Source: Naegleria lovaniensis | Lineage: Eukaryota > Heterolobosea > Eutetramitea > Acrasida > Naegleriidae | Direction of reading: 5' to 3' | NCBI RefSeq assembly: GCF_003324165.1 | Contig: NW_025407856.1 | Coordinates: 248,001 to 312,000, forward strand | Length of the DNA stretch: 64,000 bases | Part shown: piece after piece, positions 1-10,279 of the stretch | Numbering within the stretch: the stretch's first letter is position 1 | Layout of the letters: each line of letters opens with the position of its first letter | Notes under the pieces: generated by a model | Told to the model about the DNA's origin: nothing | The model's database searches: none | Seen by the model: the letters and a program-made list of their open reading frames with translations, nothing else | Position numbers and translations under genes: made by a program

Positions 1-2
1 GA

Positions 3-1616
3 TCGGTCATAAAGGAACAACGTGAAGGCTTGAAAAATTATTTATTTTGCTCTGACGATCAAATTAAATCAAGTGCAGTGAATGACAGAGAGACAACAAT
101 CATCCTCTCTAAACGAACCATTCAACAAATATTTACAGAGCATCCTGGCGTGTATCAATATTACAAACAAGTAGTGCCCAACTCAATGAATGAAAAAGAG
201 TTTTGGGCCAAGTTTATGAAATCTTACTTTTTCAGAACGTTGGACCCAGTTCATACTGCCATGGGAAATACCACATCTGCCTACTCGCGAACCGATGTTG
301 ACGACGCCTTAGACCACTATGAAAGAAAAACGAATAAGGAGTTCGATGAAGGTGCAAAAAAAGCAGCAGTCAACCCTCTTGTGAATCTTGCAGCAGAGGA
401 TCTAAGAGAAGGGTATGGATTAAGGCCAGATGAACTTGTCTATCCATCTAAATTGGCCGGATTTCCAGAATCTCTTAAGAATTTGAACCGAAAATCTGCA
501 AGAATAACTCAGTATGCTTTTTCCACGAAATCAGGAGACACCTTAGAACCATCACCTCAAACAAAACCAAATGACGTTATTGAGGAAGAAAAGATGTTAA
601 AGCAAGAGCGAGAGAGAATGAAAGAGTTGCTGAACTTTGAGGATTTAACGACAGAGGCTAGTGTCGAATATATTCCTTTAAAAATTCAAGATAAGAATCG
701 GTATTTTGAGGGACTTTTAAATGAGACATCGACACCTCTTTCAGGAACTATTTCAAAGAAAATTACTGTATATCCTTTGAAGGAAATGAGACTCGCATTT
801 AACGAAGAAATTTCTCATTTAAAAGAGAAGCTTAATCTACAAAGCGCCATCATTGACCCTAACTTGTCTGTGACAATTTACAAAGAAATTAGCAACCAAA
901 TTATTCAATCAGGAGATCGTGAAGATAAATCTCTTGGAGGTCTGTTAAACAAAACTGATGTAGAATATCAATTCAGAGAACTTTTTGAAATTATTCATGA
1001 ACTACTTCGACACTTGTGGTCAATGCTGTCGCTTACCAAGAATGAATGGAAACCCTTTCATACAGAAAAATCTCAAAAGATTGTACAGAAATTAACAGAA
1101 AAACGTGACCAAATGAAAAAGCTAGCCAATGTCCAAACCAATCAATGGATAAAGTCTCTTACCGACTCAATTAACATTGCTTTGGAACATTTTGAAAATA
1201 GAATGAATCCAGGACGAAGTCAACCAGTCCAGCCAGGAACCCCACTTTCCTCCTCACAAACTCCACAACAACCTCAACAACCAACTCAGCACGGAACGAC
1301 ACCATTGGCTGTCAACCCTTTTTCGCCAAGCGCCACTCAAACTCCAGTCAAGCCTATGCTCGCAGTGAACTTGAGCAAAACACCTTCCACCACACCCACA
1401 TCATCTACGCCTGCCAGTGCTCCAGCTAAGAAAATTGGTTTTAGTTTGCCTTCTTCAAAAGGAGCTTCAACAGCAACACCACCTTCAGCCTCCAGAGGCA
1501 CTGGATTCAAAGGATTTGAATTGAAAAAAACCTCTGCTACGAGCCAAGCATCGCCACCAACTGCAAACACTACCAGTGATGTGGAACCAGCACAAAAGAA
1601 AATAAAAACAGATTAA
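3..1616 (+). CDS. GTF2H1: TFIIH core subunit p62/Tfb1-like (5' partial)
   Basis: Subunit of transcription/repair factor TFIIH, which opens promoter DNA with RNA polymerase II and acts in nucleotide excision repair in the nucleus. The frame is open from the left edge, so the N-terminus (PH domain, first BSD domain) lies outside. The visible part begins in the second BSD domain with the typical NEKEFWAKF...FFRT pattern, followed by NPLVNLAAEDLREGYG, which matches the human p62 segment after its BSD domains. A conserved C-terminal helical part (FEIIHELLRHLWS) aligns with the human C-terminus. The last ~120 residues are a Pro/Ser/Thr/Gln-rich tail ending in a basic KKIKTD, which the human protein lacks. 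Identity comes from remembered family alignment; confidence is high. Confidence 0.88.
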   Translation, partial: SVIKEQREGLKNYLFCSDDQIKSSAVNDRETTIILSKRTIQQIFTEHPGVYQYYKQVVPNSMNEKEFWAKFMKSYFFRTLDPVHTAMGNTTSAYSRTDVDDALDHYERKTNKEFDEGAKKAAVNPLVNLAAEDLREGYGLRPDELVYPSKLAGFPESLKNLNRKSARITQYAFSTKSGDTLEPSPQTKPNDVIEEEKMLKQERERMKELLNFEDLTTEASVEYIPLKIQDKNRYFEGLLNETSTPLSGTISKKITVYPLKEMRLAFNEEISHLKEKLNLQSAIIDPNLSVTIYKEISNQIIQSGDREDKSLGGLLNKTDVEYQFRELFEIIHELLRHLWSMLSLTKNEWKPFHTEKSQKIVQKLTEKRDQMKKLANVQTNQWIKSLTDSINIALEHFENRMNPGRSQPVQPGTPLSSSQTPQQPQQPTQHGTTPLAVNPFSPSATQTPVKPMLAVNLSKTPSTTPTSSTPASAPAKKIGFSLPSSKGASTATPPSASRGTGFKGFELKKTSATSQASPPTANTTSDVEPAQKKIKTD

Positions 1617-1641
1617 GCGTTTATGGCAAGTTGCTACAAGC

Positions 1642-3308
1642 TCAAATGATGTTTTCTTGGAGAGGGCGAATTGCCTTAATAGCTGCCTTTGCTTGCAGCA
1701 ACTTGTCAACCTTTCCGTGCTTTGCATAGTATCGAGCCATCAACAGCCAATGTGGGACGCTAGGTGTGTGCAAGGATTCAAAAAAGGTTTCCAGTTGTGA
1801 GTTAAATCCACCTTGATCCAAAATTTTCATCAAATATAATGTTGCTTCGCCGTTATGGGGTGGCCTTGATGTTTTGTTTTCTCTTTGGTGTTTGAGCATT
1901 TCATCATATATTGTAAGAGCCTCCATTACACTCTCTTTTCCTTGATTTTCTAAATAAATCTGAGAATATAAATTGATCGAGGACCCTGATCGAGGAGACT
2001 TATAGAAAGCTTCTCGTGCTTTCTTGAACTCACGCTGGTCTGCACATGCTCGGATTAAATAGCCATAATGGTAATCATTTCTCAAATGTGATGGTATTTG
2101 CTTGATATATTCCACTAGTGTTTCATAAGATTTACCATTCAAATATAACTGCTTTAAAATGGTAAGGTAAAATTTGCTGTCCAAGTTGCTTAACTTGCTC
2201 ATATAGCGATGTACTTGTTCTTTATCCCCAATAACCGCATAATAACCAATCATTGCTGTAATTAACTTTTCCTTTGTCCTTGCAAAAAAAGGGAAACCTG
2301 GGTCATCAATTTTGCTCAAAAATTTCTGAATTAAGTGCTCAGCCATGGTAAGTTCTTTTGATTTGTGGCAATCCTGAGCAGTTTTGCTAAAAGAACACCA
2401 TTATGAGTTTTTTCAACCAAGTCAACTATTTTGTTTCGCTCAATAAACCTAACAGCCTCGTTAAATGAACCGCTTTGATCTAATCCATGCAGCACATAAA
2501 GGCACGCCTGAACATAACGCCCAGTTTCGTTGTTAAATCGATTCTTGTAACGTTCAAGTAGCGTTGCAGCTTCAAATGTTTTTGAAGGATCATCAATCAA
2601 GCCTTGTAACGCTGTTATAACGTGCATGGGCGTTGGAAGGAAAGGGCTATGGTTCTCCATTCTCTGTAAAGTGACAGATATTTTTCTACTTTGATGACTC
2701 TTAGATAGGGCATTAAGGTATTCATTAAATATGACATAGTGAATTCTTGGAAGTCGGCGCATATTTTTCATCTTGTTTTCTATTTCATATTTCATCTTTT
2801 CCATAATTTTGTGCTTATTCTCACTAAAAATTGGTAGGAATTGTGTGTGAAACACCTTTCTGATTGCGTAATAATCCTTTTTTTCTTTGAGAATCAAAAT
2901 CCTCCTTAAAATTCTCACAAATTCCAGATCATATTCCTCGTCGTCTTTGCTTCTTTTCAAGAAGTCTGAAAGCCATGCCGAAGTTTCCAAAAACTTTTCC
3001 GGAGGTAATTCCTCTTTGAGCTTTGTGTTGTACGTGGAAAAGATGCTGTCATATTTTATATATGTCTCTGGAATAAATACTCCATGTTTTAAATCATCTA
3101 TTGATGATTCAGTGGCTGCAGCTGAACCGTAATTTCTGTGATGATTGTACGGTATTCCGAGTTGAAGTACTTGCAAAAATTTACTACCATACAATTCTTG
3201 AGAGCAATCCTTTCCCGATCCACTTGCAAGACAAGCTTGAGTCATCCACCTGAGAAGTATGGACGGTGGTGCTCTCAATGCAAGGCTTGAAACAGAGCGA
3301 TGATACAT
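1642..3308 (-). CDS. PPR-like organelle protein, in two frames (apparent frameshift)
   Basis: Two consecutive minus-strand frames appear to form one gene. The upstream frame (3308-2331, 325 codons) starts ATG after an A-run and has an N-terminus rich in Ser, Leu, Arg and Ala that could be a mitochondrial presequence. The second frame (2346-1642, 234 codons) overlaps it by 16 bases in another phase. Both are all-helical; the second has repeated helix pairs (KEKLITAMIGYYAVIGDKEQ, HYGYLIRACADQREFKKARE) resembling pentatricopeptide repeats, RNA-binding modules of organelle RNA processing. The protein flow across the junction (LRIATNQKNL then MAEHLIQKFL) suggests one missing base. An intron from about 2450 to 2377 is possible but its donor is poor. 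It could also be two separate genes. The PPR assignment is a pattern judgement. Confidence 0.55.
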
Positions 3309-3389
3309 TTTTTTAAAACATGAAAATTCATCATTTATGGGTCCTTCCAGCTTTGGAAAAATTCAAAACGAACGCTTTTTCATGCATGG

Positions 3390-3623
3390 ATGCGTACGTC
3401 AAGGCTCAGAGGCCTTTACAAGAACAGTAAAACCACAATCTCAAAGGCAACTATCAGGATCAACTCTTTACAATTTATTGCTCCTGTTGAAAGCCAAACA
3501 CAAAAAAATCTCTTGATTTCTGTTTTCAAACCGCCCTCTATCACAAATTCAGATCGTAAACCAACATCAACAACGCCTCACAACAACAGATCGAACAAGA
3601 ACAACAACATTCAAACAGTTTGA
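3390..3623 (+). other. Upstream ORF (77 codons) in the EF-hand gene leader
   Basis: An ATG-initiated frame in the 5' flank of the EF-hand gene. Its TGA stop is separated by one base from the ATG of the main gene at 3625. The peptide is basic and Ser/Thr/Asn-rich with no recognisable domain. It is more likely an untranslated-leader ORF than a protein gene. The rest of the 316-base stretch 3309-3624 is the shared divergent promoter of the PPR-like gene and this gene; nothing else was seen in it. Confidence 0.3.
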
Positions 3624-3624
3624 G

Positions 3625-5609
3625 ATGGGCAATTCTACACTCACTTCACCACTTTCTACTTCATCGGAAATGAAACGGTACATTGAACGAGATGACCATT
3701 TATTGAAAGCGCAAGCAATAGAAGAAGGGTTTCATAAAGAAGGAAATTTGTATATTACTCGAAACGGCATTGATGTATTGTGGAATAAGTACGATCATGA
3801 TCAAGATGGATATTTACAAAACGACGAAATTTCGCAATTCTTGCTAGACTTCATACATGCCATCCACAATAGAAGTGTTGAAGAGTTAGAGAATCAAAGA
3901 AGACTTCGGAAATTAAAAGCTGGAACAATAGACCCCTCTCTTAGTAAACGATATCAGGAACGGTTTGAGCAAATTTCAATGCAAACAGAATTGTTTAAAA
4001 GCAAAATTTCGGATTTGAAACGAGATTTGGATAAGGATGGAGACGGATTGGTGAGCGAGGAGCAATTTATTGAATATTTGGAGAATTTTAATTTGTTGTC
4101 ATGGGTAAGTTAGTGAAACATCAAGCATTAATTTGGAAATATTCGCCGCAATTTAACCATCCAACCCAATGAACCACACCAACAATAATATTATTCCATT
4201 CAAAATTATTAATCTAACAGAAGGAGCAATTTATTGGAGGTGAAAATGTGAAATTTGATTTTCAAGATGTTCCTTCATTTTCAACCTCGCCACCAGTGCA
4301 ATCAATACCTAAAAAAGCCACTCCTTCATCACCACGATTTGGCTCGTCTCCTTCCTCTCCATCATCAAAATCTAAATTGTCATCCTCTCCATCATCAGGA
4401 AAGTCCACAAATTCTAGTGTTTCTACTCAGGAATCTTCAAGAAGAGAAGAAAAGGAAATAGACAAGGACGGGTATGCCGTTTATAGATTTGAATTTTATG
4501 AAATAAGGCTACCTCCTTCTTGGAAAAAAGGTATGTTCACATTTCTTTCAAAGCAGAGCATTTCATCATTGTAAATAACATTGAAAGGTTTGGCATATCC
4601 AAGTGGTGTACCTATTTTCAGTAGCCCTCTTGAATGTGATACTGTCAAAGAAGATATACTATGTACACAGATATTTACAAAAAATTCGACACTTGAAGAA
4701 CAATTTAAGAGGCTGCAAAAAGGCAGCAGCAAGGTCACAAATTTTAAAGTGATACAACCCATGACAATGATTACTGATAGAAAAATACAGCCGTATAAGC
4801 ACTGTGCATTTTGTATTTTACAATTCAATCAAACCCTACCTGTAAATAATGTAATGTTAAACGTGGCTCTCTACCAGAAGATTGTAATTATTCAAGATAA
4901 TATGGGACTCATGCATCAACTGAAATATACGACTAATTTATTGAACAATCACATTGAAGGGGAGACCGTATTTGATAGAGCAATCAGAGAAGGTCTCGTT
5001 ACGAAATCTCTTTTAGAAGTTGACACAAAAGAAGTGAAATTGTCAAAAGAGCTAATTATGAGCTATCCATCCGTTATGCACATGGAAGTACAAGACGGCT
5101 ATGTGTTTATGTTTCATCCTGTCCAGATTTTATCAAACAACACTGAAAAGGAAAACTTTAACGCTAAGATATTACTTCCACTCAATTTTGAAGAACAAGT
5201 ACAAGGAGTAATTTCTGAAATTCTTCAATCATCAAATGGAGTTTTAGTATCATCAGAAGAAATACAGGTTGGTGAATTTGGCTATCTAGCGAAACAATTA
5301 GAATTTTCCTATCAGCTGGATTCCTTCAAAATTGGACAGATTTGTGTATTTGTGAAAAGTCCATCATGCCATTATTACTTTAGTTACACTTCCTCACTTG
5401 GAATGATGAGCAGGGATTTATTTGATCAATTCATTAAGAGACTTTCTTTCAGCATTGTTGCACCCCATCTTGTTCAGCAACAAGCAAATTGTATTCCCAA
5501 ACAAGTGCCTAGTCAGAAACCTCCAACTACTCCCATACTCTCTCAAGTGATGAATTTGTCTTCCTCTCGCAAGAAACAACAACAACAACAATCACAAACC
5601 TCTCAATGA
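3625..5609 (+). CDS. EF-hand protein with unknown C-terminal domain (3 exons)
   Basis: Exons 3625-4104, 4221-4530 and 4588-5609; introns of 116 and 57 bases begin GTAAGT and GTATGT and end AG, and the phases join exactly (603 residues). The N-terminus MGNSTLTS is a good N-myristoylation signal. Two EF-hand loops are visible: DHDQDGYLQNDE (about residue 52) and DKDGDGLVSEEQ (about residue 135), both with canonical calcium ligands. A Ser/Pro-rich linker follows (about 175-235), then a ~360-residue C-terminal region I do not recognise, starting at RLPPSWKKGLAYPSG. The tail is Gln-rich. It is probably a membrane-attached calcium-responsive protein; beyond calcium binding the function is unknown. 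Confidence 0.75.
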
Positions 5610-5753
5610 AATCTAGTACTCGAATATCCCTCATTATTGGCCATCTCATAAAAGTGACTCTTTATTTCATGATGGAAGGACAGTTGAGTTTCCAACTCTC
5701 GTGCTTGATTCAAGATTTTTAAATCAAAAAAATTATTGTTTTGAAACGAAAAA

Positions 5754-7384
5754 ATGCATCCACGAGTTCGGGCTGCACTCCAGTATGTTCGGGGGTGTTT
5801 TACTCTTGGTGGATTGTACACCTTGTTCTTGGCATTGGCCATGTTGACTACGGGTACCATTAATACGATTAGTATGTAATGTTTTCAAACGATCATGTAT
5901 ACATGATTTATTGGTACAACAACTTTTCGTTTTTTTATTATTGTTTTTGTTATTGATACTGAAACTTTTATGATGATACATCATCACCCGATGGATTTAT
6001 TTTCCATTGTTGATCATGATTTTATGAACTCGTAATGAATGTGGACGGAATGGATGACCCCCAACATCCGAATATCTTTGAAAATTATTTTGAATTGTGG
6101 AAACGTCTCTCACAATGAATAGCGACTAAATTACAGGATGTCAGTAATGCAAAGGGTATTGGTGATGGCCCACCAACAGCATTCCAACATGCATTGTATG
6201 TACTTTTATGTCTCTTTCCTCCACTCACTTCATACTCATTTTCGCTCAATTTCACAATCTTCTCTGAATCACAGTTTCCAAACAGCTGCCATGTTTTTGG
6301 GAGAGTTACTCTGTCTCATTCCTCACAATATTCAATTACTTTATTACAAAATTAAAGGAAAAAAGACCAAGGAGGAGGAATCTAGTGACGATGACACCGC
6401 TTTTGTTGAGAGGAAGCCAAAGCCATTCACCAATCCACTCATCTTTTGGATTCCAGCTTGTTGTGATTTGGGTGGTTCTACTTTGCTCAGTACGTACACT
6501 CACTATTCATTGAATTTTAACAAACAACTCTGAATGACACTTTATTTGAAATTCAATATCTTGTGTGACGATGAATAGATTTTGGATTGTTTTATACAGA
6601 TGCGTCCGTCTATCAAATGTTGAGAGGTATTTTGGTCGTTTTCACTGGTCTACTCTCTGTTATTTTCTTGAAAGCCAGATTATATTATCACCACTGGGCT
6701 GGTTTATGTTGCATTGTGATTGGTTGTGTACTTGTCGGTTTGAGCTCAGTTTTGTACAAGACAGAGTCAGGAACTGCTAGATCTCCATTGTTGGGAGATG
6801 TTTTGGTTATTTTGGCTCAAATTTTAGCTGCTATTCAATTTGTGGTTGAAGAGAAATTCTTCAGCAGATATGAAGTTGCTCCATTGCAAGCTGTTGGTTG
6901 GGAGGGTTATTGGGGTCTTTCTATGACTACTATTGTTTTATTTGTTTTATATTGGATTCCAGGAAGTGATTATGGAAGTGTTGAAAATGCAGTGTATGCT
7001 TTTGCTCAATGTATTAACAATTGGAAGATTGCTGCTTCAACATTGGGATCTGTATTTTCTATTGCCTTCTTCAACTTCTTTGGTGTTTCTATTACTAAGA
7101 GAATTTCTTCAACTACTAGATCAACAATTGACAGTTGTCGTACTATTTTCATTTGGGCTATTTCACTTATTATCGGATGGGAAGAATTCCACTGGCTTCA
7201 AGTTGGTGGTTTTGCAGTTTTGTTGCTAGGTACTTCACTTTACAATGAAATTATCAAGATTCCAAAATATCACTCATGGTACCTCAAGAGAAAGGAACTC
7301 TATTTGGAAGAGAGAAAGAGAAAGGAGGAAGAAAAGAGACAACGTGAAGAGGAAAAGAAACAACGAAGAAGAAACATCCAATAA
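5754..7384 (+). CDS. SLC35F6-type drug/metabolite transporter (4 exons)
   Basis: Exons 5754-5871, 6123-6195, 6275-6489 and 6579-7384; all introns are GT-AG and the joined frame gives 403 residues. The product is a multi-pass membrane protein of the DMT/nucleotide-sugar-transporter superfamily. Against human SLC35F6 it keeps, in order, LTTGTINTI, FQTAAMFLGELLCL, FTNPLIFWIPACCDLGGS, DASVYQMLRGILVVFTGL, VVEEKFFSRYEVAPLQAVG, SIAFFNFFGVSITKRISS and LLLGTSLYNEII. The human protein is lysosomal/mitochondrial and of uncertain substrate. The C-terminus is a ~40-residue Lys/Arg/Glu-rich cytosolic helix. A longer frame over 6138-6533 reads through two introns and should be ignored. The family call is firm; the substrate is unknown. 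Confidence 0.88.
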
Positions 7385-7414
7385 AATTTTGCATTGACTT
7401 TAAATTACCTTAAT

Positions 7415-9804
7415 TTATAACGACAAATCTTCTTCTTCGCTGCCATTGTCATCACTCTCAGAATCGCTTGTGTTAAAGTTGGTGTAATCGGTCATGTCTT
7501 CGTTCAGCCGTTCCATTAGCAACTTTCTTGTTTCAATGGCTGCATTGTAGTACGTGTATTTGTCTCTCTTTTCGCTTAGATTTGTTGCCTTGATGACATG
7601 GACTTGGGTTAGTTCTGTTTGTTCATCGTTCAATCTGTTGACCACATACACAACATATTCTGGATTGTCTGAAAATATATATTTGTTGTCTTGTTGATGC
7701 AGACGTACGATCTTGTGAACAAATAGGGATCGTTGAGATGTTTGTTTCACCTCAGAGTTAATCACTAGAAATTCAGCCTCAATAGGCCTCTCAAATTTCA
7801 CATGAATGAAAGAGCAGTCTCTCTTATTCTTAGTTGTCGTATCCAACAAAGCTTTTTCTCTCTCTTGAAGAGTTTTTCTATCCAAACTTTCTAGCAGTTC
7901 TTGAGAATAAATAATATTAGTGTTATCGGATTCTTTGAAGAGTTGTCCTAACACGCAATGAATGTTCGCCAATACTTTCTCATATCTGTGGCTAAGAGGT
8001 CCGTTATGCCTGGAATAAAATGTATTTAAGCCATCCTTGATGCATAGCGTCATATTATACAATGTCACATGACCAGTGACTGACCAATCTAGCATTGATT
8101 CGCTATTTGGCATTATATAGGGCCAAAGGAATTCTAATTCTACATCGGATATTACCAAGGGTATTAACTCTTTGTGTGAAAAAGTAGAATCGCTTTTTGT
8201 CGAAATAAATGGATTAAGTTTTCGATAAATTGTTTTGAGGGCTGATGTTCGAGGAGATTTCTTTGTCAGTTCACCACTACTGCTTCTTGAGTGCTTGTCT
8301 TTAACTAACTTGGGTGACATGACTTTCAAAGGTGATTCAGATCCATCCAGGCTTAGTCCAACTTTTGCAAATGTCCTAATATTACTGTACATGCTATTTC
8401 CATACATGTCAACTCCAGGGGATGTCGGCGTTATTGGAGAAACAGCCAAGGAGGAACTGCAAAATCTTCGATACAGGTTACTGTAAATAAATACTTGGGA
8501 AATAATCTTTTTTTTCGAGTTAGGTACAGTCTTGAGAAAATTCAAATTAAATTGATTAAATTGTTCTCTCACCCAACTTTCACTCTTTCCTTTTTTGATT
8601 CCTGACAAGACTTGCTTAATAAATGCTGTAAATTCTGACTTGGCTACCAATGACATTTTCTGTTTCTTGTATAAAACTTTTCCAGCTGCTATACTTGCAT
8701 AATAATCCCAACTAGTTTTGGCGTTTTCTAGTATTGGATTTGTCATTCCACATACATAAACTATCTCATTGAGCTTTGGATCTCCTATTGTTACATATGG
8801 AGAAATTCTGGAAATAGTCGTATCAAGTGAGATTTCAAAAAACCTACCTATTTGTTATACCCTTCATAGGTTGAATGAGCAGAGGGCATGACAGACAGCA
8901 CATGGTCACAATTTTTGCAGGAGACCCAACAAATAAAATTCTTCGAGACAGTAATAATGCCTCCCATATGTAACAAATATGTTTTTCGAATATCGTTATA
9001 AAATCGATCAAAGAGGCTCCGTTATAAGTATCTTCTTTGGATCTATTGAATTTGTATGTTATCAAATATTAAAGAAATGCCTTTTCCAACTTACTTTGGC
9101 ACCTTTAACGCATATTGTTTGTCATTAAATGTTACAGATAATTTCTTAGTAAACGTGGAAGACGCCACATCAATGGAAACCTTTAAACTGTCGTAAAATT
9201 CTTTCAAAATTTCATAAGTTTTTGCACTTTTCTTTTCGAGCTCAATTGGATCTGTTGTCTGTATATGTTCCTCCTCTGCATTAATTATTCTACAATATCT
9301 TTTAGCAAAAGAATTCAAATACTTTAACACTCACCTTTCAATTGCATCTCTCATTAGAGGTGTAAATAACGTGAATAATGGTTTTGTGGCGACAACTAAA
9401 ATACTCTTTTGAATAGCTCCTCTTTTCACTCGGTCATCGAGCTTGTTCCTGAAAAGTACGCTTCCATATAAATATTGACCAATTGGCTGTTGAATTACTG
9501 GGATGTTATCAACTGTTAAACTTGGTGTCTTGGGTGATAATGGAGTTGTTGATGTTTTGAATGATGGAATATATTTTTGAAGTATTTGTATCAATTCCGA
9601 GTTATCTTCAGAAATTGGAAGAATTATACCGGTTTGATCTTCGGAATAGATATGTCCACCATCTGGAATGCACTTGTCTGCAATATTTAGAGTAGGATAA
9701 TATTTCTCCAAATGTACATCCCTCGGATAGGTATGTGTCAAACTATTTCCACAGAGCTTGTCAAACTCTGCAATTGAAACGCTCAACACACAAAACGAAT
9801 TCAT
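7415..9804 (-). CDS. DENND6-type Rab regulator (4 exons)
   Basis: Exons 9804-9335, 9298-9095, 9042-8848 and 8807-7415; introns of only 36, 52 and 40 bases, all GT-AG in phase, giving 753 residues. DENN-domain proteins are guanine-nucleotide exchange factors for Rab GTPases; human DENND6A acts on Rab14 in endocytic recycling. Shared landmarks: the opening ...VSIAEFDKLCGNSLTHTYP, then RVKRGAIQKSILVVATKPLF, HICYIWEALLLSRRILFVG, ISPYVTIGDPKLNEI and GMTNP. Compared with the ~600-residue human protein it has a longer C-terminal half, including a Ser-rich insert near residue 450 and an acidic tail (SDSESDDNGSEEED). The start is the first ATG of the conserved frame. The family assignment is strong. 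Confidence 0.85.
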
Positions 9805-10279
9805 TGTGAGTATTGTTTATCGTCTCTACAATAACTCGATTATTATAATTTCTACCACAAATTGTTGGAAATACAACCAATTTAATTGTTGCTGATCCGA
9901 TGTACTTTTTACGTGGTAACAACTATAAGATCAAACGAATCAACAACAAGAAAGTATGATGATGTGAGTTATAGACGGTTGTTGTGTTGTTGATCCGTAT
10001 AAAATCTGATGATGTTGGACTCTTCCGTCGTCGTTGTTGTGGTTTCTTTCAGCAACGAAATTTCCGCTCCTCCTATTTTTTATATTTATGAAAATTGAAA
10101 TTTACGAATCTAAAACAACAATCCATTCCTTACAAGGAAAATCTTGGAGAGGTGTGATGAATGAAACACAGTGGGACTCTGATACTGAGAAGCTCTGTAC
10201 GGAACTAGCCAATAGTATGGATGTTATCTTGCTGGAGAAGATGAAAATATTTTCAAATTTATGAAATCGGACACAAAAA
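9805..10279. other. Divergent intergenic region, DENND6-like / helicase
   Basis: 475 bases between two divergently transcribed genes. A TATAAAA string lies at about 9998-10004, 276 bases before the helicase ATG, but in such AT-rich DNA it carries little weight. A 76-codon open frame (10034-10264) begins at a non-ATG codon and shows no domain. No gene is seen. Confidence 0.4.

Noticed and set aside
6138-6533. 131-codon open frame
   Set aside because: It reads through two introns of the SLC35F6-type gene; the spliced frame matches the family, this one does not.
10034-10264. 76-codon frame before the helicase
   Set aside because: No ATG start, no domain, and the helicase has its own ATG after an A-run.
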